DNA of 64,000 nt from an uncultured Pelagibacteraceae bacterium (GTDB lineage: Bacteria; Pseudomonadota; Alphaproteobacteria; Pelagibacterales; Pelagibacteraceae): assembly GCA_902530215.1 (NCBI GenBank), contig CABZZR010000006.1:1-64000 (forward strand), written 5' to 3'. This document shows, in pieces, positions 9,864-18,685 of the stretch (position 1 is the first letter of the stretch; the number at the start of each line of letters is the position of its first letter). Under the pieces are notes generated by a model. The model searched no databases, was not told where the DNA came from, and saw nothing but the letters and a program-made list of their open reading frames with translations. Made by a program: the position numbers and the translations under genes.

Positions 9864-12230
9864 ATGTCGAATTTGACAATAAAATTTTTTAAATTTTTTT
9901 TATTGACGTTTTTATGCGGAATTATATCAATTTTTTTAATCATATTTTCTATTTTGTGGTATTTTTCCAATGACCTTCCGGATTATAAAAGTTTAGCTAA
10001 ATACAAGCCACCAATCTCAAGTAGAGTTTATTCAAGTGAAGGTGATTTAATTGCAGAATACGCATTACAAAAAAGACTGTTTATTTCATACGATTCTATA
10101 CCTAAAGTTGTAATCAATTCTTTTTTGTCAGCCGAGGATCAAAACTTTTTTGATCATCCCGGAATTGATGCAAGAGGAATATTAAGAGCAGTTATAACTA
10201 ATTTAAAAAATTTATTTAAAGAAAAGAGACTTGAAGGCGCATCTACAATTACCCAACAAGTAGCGAAAAACTTTCTACTTACCAGCGAGGTTTCCTTTCA
10301 ACGTAAAATTAAAGAGGCAATATTGGCATTTCGTATTGAAAGAGCATTCACCAAACAAAGGATTATGGAATTATATTTAAACCAAATATACTTAGGACAA
10401 GGAACTTATGGAATTGCTGCGGCAAGTCTAGAATATTTTGACAAATCAATCGCAGATTTAAATTATGAAGAGGCTGCTTTATTAGCTGCATTGCCCAAAG
10501 CGCCGAGCAAATATGATCCTTACAAATCAATAAGTAAAGCTAAAAAAAGAAGAGACTTAATAATAAAAAATATCTACAAAAATGGCTATGTATCAGAAAA
10601 ACAATACAAAGATTTAATTAATAAAAAAATAATATTAAAACGTAGAAAAATAAATCTACTTGAGGAAGCAAATTTTTATTCTGAAGAAGTTAGAAGAAAT
10701 ATTAATGAAATTTATGGGTATGATGATTTATACAAAGGAGGATTGTCAATTATGACACCTTTAAATTCAATATATCAAAAAAATGCAATAATATCTTTAA
10801 GAGAAGGACTAGAGTCATACGATAAAAGACATGGATGGCGTGGATCTATTAATAATCTTAATAATAAAAAAAATTGGAGAAAAATATCAAAAAAATATCT
10901 GCTTGATAAAGATTTAAATTGGAAGTTATCTATTGTAAAAAATGTGACTCACTTCTATTTAGAGGTAGAAACTTACGATAAAAAAAATTTAAAAGTATTT
11001 TTAGTTGATAATAGCTGGATAAGAACCGAATCTTTTGAAAAAAAATTTAAAACTGGAGATTTAATCTATTTAAAATTTACTAATAAAAAAAAGTGGGTAA
11101 TTAAACAACTGCCTAAAATTAATGGTGCTTTAGTTGCTATGGATCCTTATACTGGCAGAGTTTTGGCTTTAGTTGGTGGTTTCAGTTATGGTTTAAGCGA
11201 ATTTAATAGAGCTACCCAGGCTAAACGCCAACCAGGTTCAGCATTTAAACCATTTGTTTATGTAACAGCCTTAGAAAATGGATACAATCCCTCAACCTTA
11301 ATTCTTGATGCTCCATTTATTATGGAACAAGGAGAAGGAAAAAAATTATGGAAACCGCAAAATTATGGAAAAAAATTTTATGGGCCATCAACAATTAGAA
11401 AAGGTCTTGAAAAATCAAGAAATTTAATGACTGTAAGAATCGCACAAGATTTAGGTTTATCTAAAATAATATCAACATCAAAAGAATTAGGTATTTATGA
11501 AAACGTACCTGAAAATTTATCTTTTTCTCTAGGATCTATTGAAACTACTTTGTTAAAACTTACAAATGCATATTGTACTTTTGTAAATGGCGGGGAGAAA
11601 GTTAAACCGATTTTAATTGATAGAGTTCAGGATAGACGAGGAAAAACTTTATTTAATGCAGATAAAAGAAAATGTATCGGTTGTAACGAAATATCACACA
11701 CAAGTAATAGAATACCAACAATTGAAAGCAACTTTAATAAGGTTATATCAGCAGAATCTGCTTATCAAATGGTATCAATGCTAGAAGGAGTGGTAAAAAG
11801 AGGAACTGGTAGAAAATTGAAGTCATTAAACTTGCCTTTAGCTGGAAAAACTGGAACAACTAATAAGAATATGGATGCGTGGTTTATTGGTTTTACATCA
11901 AATATTGTTATAGGAGTTTATGTAGGCTTTGATGAGCCTGCCAGTTTAGGAAAATATGAAACAGGAGCTAAAGCAGCTTTGCCAATTTTTAAAAATTTTG
12001 TCCAAAAAACATTAAGCAAGTCAGATACATTGCCTTTCAAGGTTCCAAAAGGAGTAACATTAATTATGGTAGATTCTGAAAATGGAAAAGTACCAAATTT
12101 ATCCACAAAAAATATTATTTATGAAGCTTTTAAAAAAGAAGATTCACATAATTTTTTAAAATTTTCTTTTAATAAAAATGATTCTAATTTAAAGTCATCA
12201 AATGAAACAACAAAACTTTATTTTTATTAG
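9864..12230 (+). CDS. mrcA: penicillin-binding protein 1A (glycosyltransferase/transpeptidase)
   Basis: Bifunctional class A PBP that polymerises and cross-links peptidoglycan. 788 residues. One membrane segment lies at ~8-33. The GT51 domain (about 50-230) has SAEDQNFFDHPGID with the catalytic Glu, GASTITQQVAKN, and LNQIYLGQGTYGIAAAS. The transpeptidase has SxxK in RQPGSAFKPF, SRN in EKSRNLMTV, and KTG in AGKTGTTNKNMDAWF. An OB-like insert separates the two. The C-terminus is Asn/Ser-rich and probably disordered. It is divergent from rne and lies 3 bases upstream of the prfB start, so the two may be cotranscribed. Confidence 0.96.
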   Translation: MSNLTIKFFKFFLLTFLCGIISIFLIIFSILWYFSNDLPDYKSLAKYKPPISSRVYSSEGDLIAEYALQKRLFISYDSIPKVVINSFLSAEDQNFFDHPGIDARGILRAVITNLKNLFKEKRLEGASTITQQVAKNFLLTSEVSFQRKIKEAILAFRIERAFTKQRIMELYLNQIYLGQGTYGIAAASLEYFDKSIADLNYEEAALLAALPKAPSKYDPYKSISKAKKRRDLIIKNIYKNGYVSEKQYKDLINKKIILKRRKINLLEEANFYSEEVRRNINEIYGYDDLYKGGLSIMTPLNSIYQKNAIISLREGLESYDKRHGWRGSINNLNNKKNWRKISKKYLLDKDLNWKLSIVKNVTHFYLEVETYDKKNLKVFLVDNSWIRTESFEKKFKTGDLIYLKFTNKKKWVIKQLPKINGALVAMDPYTGRVLALVGGFSYGLSEFNRATQAKRQPGSAFKPFVYVTALENGYNPSTLILDAPFIMEQGEGKKLWKPQNYGKKFYGPSTIRKGLEKSRNLMTVRIAQDLGLSKIISTSKELGIYENVPENLSFSLGSIETTLLKLTNAYCTFVNGGEKVKPILIDRVQDRRGKTLFNADKRKCIGCNEISHTSNRIPTIESNFNKVISAESAYQMVSMLEGVVKRGTGRKLKSLNLPLAGKTGTTNKNMDAWFIGFTSNIVIGVYVGFDEPASLGKYETGAKAALPIFKNFVQKTLSKSDTLPFKVPKGVTLIMVDSENGKVPNLSTKNIIYEAFKKEDSHNFLKFSFNKNDSNLKSSNETTKLYFY

Positions 12231-12233
12231 TAT

Positions 12234-13347
12234 ATGGAAAACCTAGAATTTAAAGATACGTTAAGCAAAATTAACAAAATAATTGAGAATATCAGGGGGT
12301 ATCTTTGAAAAAATTAATTGCAATGATAGAATTAAAAATTTAGAGAATGAAATACTAAAAGAAAATTTTTGGAAAGATAAGCAAAAAGCTCAAAAAATTG
12401 TAAAAGAAAAAAATTATTTATCAAATATTTATAACGGATATTTGAATTCAAAAACGAAGTTTAATGATCTTAAAGATTATATTGGTATAGGTCAGAAAGA
12501 AAATGACCTCGAAATTTTGAAAGATTGCTCAAAAAATATTGCTTTTCTTAAAGTTGAAATTAAAAAAATTGAAATTGAATGTTTTCTTTCAGATGAAAAT
12601 GATTTTTTAAATACATATTTAGAGATTCATGCAGGAGCTGGCGGTACAGAAAGCCAAGATTGGGCATCTATGTTAAGAAGAATGTATATGAAATGGGCAG
12701 AAAGTAAAAATTTTAAGAACATTATAATCAGCGAACACAAAGGTGAAGAAGCGGGAATTAAATCATGTATTATAAAAATATCAGGACCATATGCATTTGG
12801 CTGGCTCAAGTCAGAATCTGGTGTTCATAGGTTGGTAAGAATTTCTCCCTTTGACTCAGGTGCAAGAAGACACACAAGTTTTGCTAGTGTTTGGGTTTTT
12901 CCAGAAATCGACGATACTATTAATGTTGAAATTAAGGAAAAAGATTTACGCGTAGATACTTATCGGTCTAGTGGTGCTGGAGGTCAACACGTTAATACAA
13001 CAGATAGTGCAGTACGAATTACACATCTTCCTACAAAAATTGTAGTGCAATGCCAAAATGAAAGATCTCAACATAAAAACAAAGAGACTTGTATGAATAT
13101 GTTAAAAGCTAGAATTTATGAATATGAAAAAAAAATTAAAGAAAAAAAAATAAGTGAGGAAGAATTAAAAAAAACTGATATTGGTTGGGGCCATCAAATT
13201 AGATCTTATGTTTTGCAACCATATCAACTAGTAAAGGACTTGAGAAACAATTTAGAAAATACAAATCCTGATAGTGTTTTGAATGGAAACATTGACCAAT
13301 TTTTAGAAGCTGCAGTATATGAATTAAAAAACAATAAAGATGACTAG
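12234..13347 (+). CDS. prfB: peptide chain release factor 2, made by programmed +1 frameshift
   Basis: Terminates at UGA and UAA. The gene begins at ATG 12234 and reads 24 codons (MENLEFKDTLSKINKIIENI...) to an in-frame UGA at 12306-12308. A +1 shift at CTT-T moves into the long frame (EKINCNDRIKNLENE...), giving about 370 residues, normal for RF2. Reading only the long frame would remove the natural N-terminus. The GGQ motif is in SSGAGGQHVN (about residue 250). The specificity tripeptide lies in the segment near residue 205, HRLVRISPFDSGARRH, where SPF matches the RF2 recognition motif. It overlaps the asmA-like gene by 8 bases. Confidence 0.97.
12294..12308 (+). promoter_or_regulatory. prfB +1 recoding site
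   Basis: The bases AGGGGGTATCTTTGA match the classic RF2 autoregulatory signal: a Shine-Dalgarno-like AGGGGG, then TAT, the slippery codon CTT and an in-frame TGA. Low RF2 lets the ribosome slip one base from CTT to TTT and continue with GAA; high RF2 ends translation at the TGA. The downstream frame is open for the whole RF2 length. Confidence 0.97.
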
Positions 13348-15568
13348 ATTTTTTATAAAATTTTTACTTATATTATTTACGATTATAGTCATAGTGGTCG
13401 GATATTTAAGTATTTTTGGACTAGAAACAAATAAATTTAATAACCTAATTCAAAGTAAAGCAAACAGTGTTAATCAACATGTAAAACTAAATTTTGATAG
13501 CAGTAAAATACACCTTAATTTAAAGGAATTTAATGTTCTATTTAAACTTAAAAATCCAAAAATTTTAGCAAAGGGAGATGAAATTGATCTAGACAAATTT
13601 GATATAATTGTATCACTCAAAATTTTATATAGTTCAGATTTTCCCCTTAAGAGAATAAACTTAGGTTTTAAAGAAAATAAAATTACTGATCTGGGTAAAG
13701 TTACAAATATTTTTCTGCCTAGGTTTATAAATAATCAAATTAATAAAATTCTTTCTACAGGTACAATAGAAGGAGAAATTGAATTACCTTTTGAAGCAGA
13801 TGGAAAAATAAGTAAAAATTTGAATTTTAATGGAAAAATTAAAAAAACAAACCTAGATATTTTAAAAGATTTTCCAATTAAAGATTTGACTAGTGCCATC
13901 AAATATTCTGCAAAAGAAGGAAAGGAAATTAGTTTCAATATAGAAAAGGGCTCAATTTTAAATTTAACTTTAGATAAAAGTTTAATTAATATTAAAATTC
14001 AAAAAAATAAACAAGTTATAAAATCTAAAATATTAACTAATGGAAAAGCTAATTTTACAGAAATAAAAAAAGTTTCTTCCTTATTAGGTTTAAATTTAGA
14101 AAACATTAAAGATATTGAGTTTGATTCAAATTTAGAGACCGAAGTTGATTTATTGCTAAACAAAAATTTTAAGATAATTAATTCTAGTTTTAATACAAAT
14201 GGAAAAATTTCTAGCCTAAAGTTAAGTCATAAAAAAATAAATGGATTAAATAATTTTTCAAAATCGTATAAATCTGAGATATTTTTAAAAGATACAAAAA
14301 TAAATCTATCAAATCATGGAAAAAGTCTTGAATTATCAGGATTGCTTAAATTTGAAAATGATTACAAAGATTTTTTATTTAATTTAAAAAATGTAGATAA
14401 AAATATTTTAACATCAGGTAAAATAAATTTATCAGATTTATCACTTACAATTCCAAAATTAAATTATAATAAGAAAATAAAAAAAGAAGCCGAATTAAAT
14501 TTTAATATTGTTCATAGTAGAAATAGCTATAACATTAAAAATCTTTTATATACTCAGAATAAAAATAGATTGGAAGTAAATAATATAAAATTAAATAATA
14601 ATTTTGAAATTCAAAAGATTGTAAGTGCAAAAATTATAACATTCTTAGATGATGTTAAAAATAATGATTTTGTAATTAATAACAGTGAAAGTAAAAAAAT
14701 AATTATTATTTCTGGCGATATTTTTGATGCAAACCCTTTGCTAAAAAGCTTGGATGAAAGTGGCGATAAAAAGACCTTCGGCAGTAGTTTCAATAGTAAA
14801 TTAAAAGTTAATTTTAAAAAGGTTTTATCAGCTAAAAATGATGATTTATCCGATTTTTCTATGATTGCAGAGATTAATAAAGGATCTTATAAAAAAATGA
14901 GTTTAAAAGGTAATTTTTCCCGTAATGAGATTTTCGAAATGTCTTTAAGCACGATTGATCAAAATAATAAATCGTTACAAGTCATATCTGATAGAGCTAG
15001 TCCGTTTATAAAAAATTATAAATTTATTAAAGGTTTTGAGGGAGGTAAACTGATTTATGATTCAACAATCTCAAAAAAATTATCTAACTCAAATTTAACA
15101 ATTTCAAATTTTAAAGTTTCAAAAGTTCCAGCCTTAGCTCAATTATTAACTTTGGCTGATTTAAGGGGTATTTCAGATACTTTAAGAGGCGAAGGTATTA
15201 CTTTTGATACTTTTGAAATGAAATTTAATTCAGAAGGAAATTTAATAAATATAGAAGAAGCTTACGCCGCTGGACCGGCAGTTTCAATATTGCTAAATGG
15301 ATATGTTGATAAGGGTAAATTAGTTAGTTTAAGAGGTACATTAGTTCCAGCTAGAACTCTAAACTCTATAATTAGTAAAATTCCAGGACTTGGAAAAATT
15401 CTTGTAGGTGAAAAAGTTGGAGAGGGAGTATTTGGTGTTAGTTTCAAGATGAAAGGCCCTCCTAAAAATATCAAAACTACAGTTAATCCTATAAAAACCT
15501 TAACACCGAGGTTTATTGTCCGAGCAGTTGAAAGAGCTAAAAAGAAAAAACAAGAACTCACTAAGTAA
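13340..15568 (+). CDS. AsmA/YhdP-like envelope protein
   Basis: 742 residues with an N-terminal membrane anchor (FFIKFLLILFTIIVIVVGYL, about 4-24) and a long, beta-rich, low-complexity body of Lys/Asn/Leu/Ile repeats. The last ~180 residues have the AsmA-like C-terminal pattern: LAQLLTLADLRGISDTLRG, GITFDTFEMKFNSEGN, GPAVSILLNGYVD, GTLVPARTLNSIISKIPGLG, GEGVFGVSFKMKGP. Relatives are bridge-like proteins implicated in phospholipid transport between inner and outer membranes; that role is by family only. It overlaps prfB by 8 bases and the convergent tyrS fragment by 8 bases. Confidence 0.88.
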   Translation: MTRFFIKFLLILFTIIVIVVGYLSIFGLETNKFNNLIQSKANSVNQHVKLNFDSSKIHLNLKEFNVLFKLKNPKILAKGDEIDLDKFDIIVSLKILYSSDFPLKRINLGFKENKITDLGKVTNIFLPRFINNQINKILSTGTIEGEIELPFEADGKISKNLNFNGKIKKTNLDILKDFPIKDLTSAIKYSAKEGKEISFNIEKGSILNLTLDKSLINIKIQKNKQVIKSKILTNGKANFTEIKKVSSLLGLNLENIKDIEFDSNLETEVDLLLNKNFKIINSSFNTNGKISSLKLSHKKINGLNNFSKSYKSEIFLKDTKINLSNHGKSLELSGLLKFENDYKDFLFNLKNVDKNILTSGKINLSDLSLTIPKLNYNKKIKKEAELNFNIVHSRNSYNIKNLLYTQNKNRLEVNNIKLNNNFEIQKIVSAKIITFLDDVKNNDFVINNSESKKIIIISGDIFDANPLLKSLDESGDKKTFGSSFNSKLKVNFKKVLSAKNDDLSDFSMIAEINKGSYKKMSLKGNFSRNEIFEMSLSTIDQNNKSLQVISDRASPFIKNYKFIKGFEGGKLIYDSTISKKLSNSNLTISNFKVSKVPALAQLLTLADLRGISDTLRGEGITFDTFEMKFNSEGNLINIEEAYAAGPAVSILLNGYVDKGKLVSLRGTLVPARTLNSIISKIPGLGKILVGEKVGEGVFGVSFKMKGPPKNIKTTVNPIKTLTPRFIVRAVERAKKKKQELTK

Positions 15569-15989
15569 TTTTTACAATTACATGCTGTTTTTTTCCATGT
15601 GAAACTTTTAAGTTATTTTCTTTATCAAAGTCAGATTTGGTAATTATTTTCATCTCATTATCGATTGTAATATTATTTATTTTTAAACCATTATTTTTTA
15701 TCATTCGTCTTACTTCACTTTTAGAACTAGCTAATTTGGTTAAAAGGACTAAATCCAAAACATTTTTACCTTTAACCATAGAATTATCGGTGACTTTTAT
15801 TATAGGCAAATTTTTTCCTATTGATTTATCGCCAAAAGTTTTTTGTGCTGTCAATTTAGCATCTTTTGATGCTTGTTTTCCATGCAACATTGATGTTGCT
15901 TCATCAGCCAGTAATATTTTCAATTCATTTATATTTTGATTATTTTCTAAATCATTTATTTTTTCTACGTCTATATCTGTAAAAAGTAT
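15561..15989 (-). pseudogene. tyrS: 3' third of tyrosyl-tRNA synthetase gene, broken at its upstream side
   Basis: The frame read leftwards from a stop codon at 15990-15992 gives 142 residues that match the C-terminal part of TyrRS: LFTDIDVEKI, LLADEATSMLHGKQAS, AQKTFGD, LPIIKV, then an S4 RNA-binding domain with LASSKSEVRRMIKNNGLKIN and a terminal LKVSHGKKQHVIVKI. The catalytic Rossmann domain with HIGH and KMSKS motifs (about 270 residues upstream) is missing. The sequence upstream of about 15980 belongs to another gene (DUF2066). No internal start makes sense for an S4-only protein, so I treat it as a fragment. Its 3' end overlaps the asmA-like gene, so that side is natural. Confidence 0.85.
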
Positions 15990-16671
15990 TTAAATTATTA
16001 CTTTCTAATTTCATTATAATTATTACTGAATTTTTTAAACTATATTTTTGAGCTAATTTACCTAAATCTATCTTTTCTATCTCAAGTTTTTTTTTAAATA
16101 AATCATTAAATTCATCTATTTCTTCGATTGGTAAAATATAAGTAATATTTTCAGAATCCAATTTATTTTCCATCCATTTAGTATAAAAAATATTATCGTT
16201 AAATATTAATATTTTTTTTCCATCATCAAGTATTGGAAATACTATTGTTGAGGTTTCTTTTGGTTCTGAAAAAATAATATTTTTTTTACCTAAAAAAATA
16301 CTTAAGTTTTTCTTATTAAATACAACATTAAAAACTCCTTGATATTTATCTTTTGTAAAAGTTTCTTCAACTATCTCAAAAGATTGGATTAGAGGTTTTA
16401 TTTCTGACAAGTTGATTCTTTGAATTTTTGAATAATCTTTCGTTTGTAGTATTTTTTTTAGTATTTTTTCAAATGATGATTGAAAAACTTTATCAATGAC
16501 TTTTTCCCTGGAAAAATTGATATTAATTTTTTGTTCAAAAATTAAATTTTTGACAGAAAAACTATCTATCAGATCAGATGAGTAACTTTTTCCACATACG
16601 AGTAATAAAATAAAAGTTGCTGTATAAAAAATTTGTATATATTCTTTGATCTTACTTTTAATATTCAACAT
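15952..16671 (-). pseudogene. 5' part of a DUF2066 gene, fused out of frame onto tyrS
   Basis: Begins at ATG 16671 (MLNIKSKIKEYIQIF) with a signal-peptide-like segment (FYTATFILLLVCGKSYSS), so it would be exported. Residues ~30-225 fit the N-terminal part of DUF2066 proteins: SREKVIDKVFQSSFEKIL, KDKYQGVFNVVFNKKNL, FPILDDGKKILIFNDN. After about LNTFYRY the frame runs into tyrS sequence and stops at 15952 after a short basic tail (RRRKNK), which looks like out-of-frame translation. It is divergent from purM with a 12-base gap, the expected neighbourhood. The missing C-terminal 126 or so residues match the partial frame at 1-381. Confidence 0.8.
15970..15995. other. rearrangement junction between tyrS and DUF2066 sequences
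   Basis: Both minus-strand frames become recognisable on opposite sides of this spot: TyrRS (FTDIDVEKI...) below it and DUF2066 (...ESNNLNTFYRY) above it. The exact base cannot be fixed by eye. I see no insertion sequence, long repeat or tRNA at the join. Confidence 0.75.
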
Positions 16672-16683
16672 AAAAATCAACTT

Positions 16684-17724
16684 GTGAAGAAAAACTATCA
16701 TACATATAAAAAAAGTGGTGTTAATATCGCATCTGCCGATAATTTAGTAAAATTTATATCAAAAATAACAAAAAAAAGTTCAATTAGTGGCACAAAATTG
16801 AAATCGTTTAAAAATATAGGAAGTTTTGGTTCAATATTTGACCTATCAAAAGCTAAAATAAAACAACCCATAATAGTTTCATCTACAGACGGAGTTGGTA
16901 CAAAAATAGAATTAGCTCAATCACTAAACAATTTTAAATACATTGGAATAGATTTAGTGGCAATGTGTGTTAATGATCTAATTGTCCAGGGAGCAAAACC
17001 TTTATTTTTTCTCGATTATATTGCTACAGGTAAAATTGATCAAAAAAGAATTAAAATTATTTTAAAAAGTATAGTTAAAGGTTGCAAACTTTCAAACTGT
17101 TCACTTGTCGGGGGTGAAATTGCTGAAATGCCTGGTACTTATAATAAAAATAAAATTGATCTAGCAGGATTTTCTGTAGGAGCTGTAGAGAAAAAAAAAT
17201 TACTTGTTCAATCAAAAATAAAGCTTGGAAATATATTATTAGCTGTTCCTTCATCTGGTGTACACTCAAATGGTTTTTCTTTAATAAGAAATATTTTAAA
17301 AAATAAAAAAATAAAACTTGGAAAAAATAAAAATCTTAAAAATGAACTTCTAAAACCTACAAAAATTTATACAAATGAAATTATAAAACTTCATAAAAAG
17401 AATTTAATAAACGGTTGTGCCCATATTACCGGTGGAGGACTTATTTCAAACTTAGAAAGAGTTTTGCCAAAAAATTTATCGTTAAAAATAAACTTAAATA
17501 AAATTAAAGTTTTGAAGATTTTTAAATGGTTAAAACTACAAAGTTTAAGTGAAAATGAAATGCTAAAAGTGTTTAATTGTGGAGTAGGTTTTTGTCTAAT
17601 TGTTAAAAAAAATAATATTAAAAAAGTTCAAAAATTTTTTAGTAAAAAATACAAGCCATATCCAATTGGGATAGTAGTAAACAAACAAAAAAATATAAAA
17701 TCTTATGGCAAAATACAATGGTGA
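16684..17724 (+). CDS. purM: phosphoribosylformylglycinamidine cyclo-ligase (AIR synthetase)
   Basis: Fifth step of purine synthesis: FGAM plus ATP to AIR. I start it at GTG 16684 (VKKNYHTYKKSGVNIASADNLV), since the in-frame extension to 16633 runs back into the divergent DUF2066 gene and is unlike PurM. That gives about 346 residues, the normal length. Landmarks are STDGVGTKIELAQ, GIDLVAMCVNDLIVQGAKPLFFLDY, GGEIAEMPGTY, PSSGVHSNGFSL and HITGGGLISNLERVLP. It overlaps purN by 20 bases, so purM-purN form an operon. Confidence 0.96.
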   Translation: MKKNYHTYKKSGVNIASADNLVKFISKITKKSSISGTKLKSFKNIGSFGSIFDLSKAKIKQPIIVSSTDGVGTKIELAQSLNNFKYIGIDLVAMCVNDLIVQGAKPLFFLDYIATGKIDQKRIKIILKSIVKGCKLSNCSLVGGEIAEMPGTYNKNKIDLAGFSVGAVEKKKLLVQSKIKLGNILLAVPSSGVHSNGFSLIRNILKNKKIKLGKNKNLKNELLKPTKIYTNEIIKLHKKNLINGCAHITGGGLISNLERVLPKNLSLKINLNKIKVLKIFKWLKLQSLSENEMLKVFNCGVGFCLIVKKNNIKKVQKFFSKKYKPYPIGIVVNKQKNIKSYGKIQW

Positions 17725-18289
17725 TAAAAAACGGTTATGTGTTTTAATTTCTGGAAAAGGCTCAAATCTTCTTTCAATTATAAAAAATACATATAAAAAA
17801 AATTATCCAGCGAAGGTAATGCTTATTGTGTCTAATAATCCCTATGCAAAAGGTATTTCTTACGGAAAAAAATATAAAATACCTTTTAAAATAATTAAAA
17901 ATAAAAAAATTTTAACGTTTGAGAAGTTGTTAATTAAAGAAATTAAAAATAAAAAAATTGATCTTATTTGTCTTGCTGGTTTTATGAGAATACTTAGCAG
18001 ATCTTTTACAAAAAAATTTAAAAATAAAATTTTGAATATACACCCATCTTTATTACCAAAATATAAAGGATTAAATACACATAAAAGAGCTTTGATTAAT
18101 AATGAAAAGGAAGCTGGATGTACGGTTCATTATGTTTCTTCAAAATTAGATTCTGGTAAAATTATATCGCAAAGTAAAGTTAAGATTATTGGAAGTGAAA
18201 CTGAAAAAACTTTAAGTCTAAAAGTATTGAAAAAAGAGCATATTTTGTACCCTAGGGCTATTAAAAAAGTTATACTTAGCTTTTATTAA
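17705..18289 (+). CDS. purN: phosphoribosylglycinamide formyltransferase
   Basis: Third step of purine synthesis: transfers a formyl group from 10-formyl-THF to GAR. 194 residues, normal size. Landmarks are VLISGKGSNLLSII (phosphate loop), DLICLAGFMRILS, and the catalytic Asn-His-Asp set in NIHPSLLPKYKGLNTHKRAL and GCTVHYVSSKLDSGKII. The start lies inside the end of purM. The 3' end overlaps the convergent ndk by 14 bases. Confidence 0.96.
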   Translation: MAKYNGDKKRLCVLISGKGSNLLSIIKNTYKKNYPAKVMLIVSNNPYAKGISYGKKYKIPFKIIKNKKILTFEKLLIKEIKNKKIDLICLAGFMRILSRSFTKKFKNKILNIHPSLLPKYKGLNTHKRALINNEKEAGCTVHYVSSKLDSGKIISQSKVKIIGSETEKTLSLKVLKKEHILYPRAIKKVILSFY

Positions 18290-18683
18290 AAAAGAAATTA
18301 ATTTCTATTTTTGCATTTTCAGCACTGTCTGATCCATGTACAGAATTTTTTTCTATAGACTTTCCGTACAAATTTCTAATTGTTCCCTTTTCTGCTTTTT
18401 TTGGATCTGTTGAACCCATTATTTTTCTATTTTTTAAAACTGCGCCTTCTCCTTCCAGAATCATTACAATTATTGGTCCCGAAGATAAATAATTGCATAA
18501 GTCTTCATAAAATGGTTTTACCTCATGAGTTTTGTAAAATTCTGCTGCTTCTTCCTTTGTTAGCTTGATTTTCTTTTTTTCGGCTACTTTTAGACCAGTA
18601 TTAATAAAACATTCTATAATTTTATTTTCTAAGTTTCTTTCTACAGCATCTGGTTTGATAATTGATAATGTTCTCTCGGTCAT
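18276..18683 (-). CDS. ndk: nucleoside diphosphate kinase
   Basis: Balances NTP and dNTP pools by phosphate exchange through a phosphohistidine. 135 residues, normal length. Begins MTERTLSIIKPDAVERNL and carries the active-site histidine in KNSVHGSDSAENA near residue 117, plus RKIMGSTDPKKAEKGTIRNLYG in the nucleotide-binding region. It lies 2 bases downstream of pepA on the same strand, so the two are probably cotranscribed. Confidence 0.97.
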   Translation of the reverse strand: MTERTLSIIKPDAVERNLENKIIECFINTGLKVAEKKKIKLTKEEAAEFYKTHEVKPFYEDLCNYLSSGPIIVMILEGEGAVLKNRKIMGSTDPKKAEKGTIRNLYGKSIEKNSVHGSDSAENAKIEINFFFNKS

Positions 18684-18685
18684 TT

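Noticed and set aside
15900-16010. Insertion sequence or integrase site at the tyrS/DUF2066 break
   Set aside because: No transposase, terminal inverted repeat, tRNA end or direct repeat is visible on either side.
16633-16683. Upstream extension of purM
   Set aside because: It runs through the divergent DUF2066 start and has no resemblance to PurM; the GTG at 16684 gives the family N-terminus.
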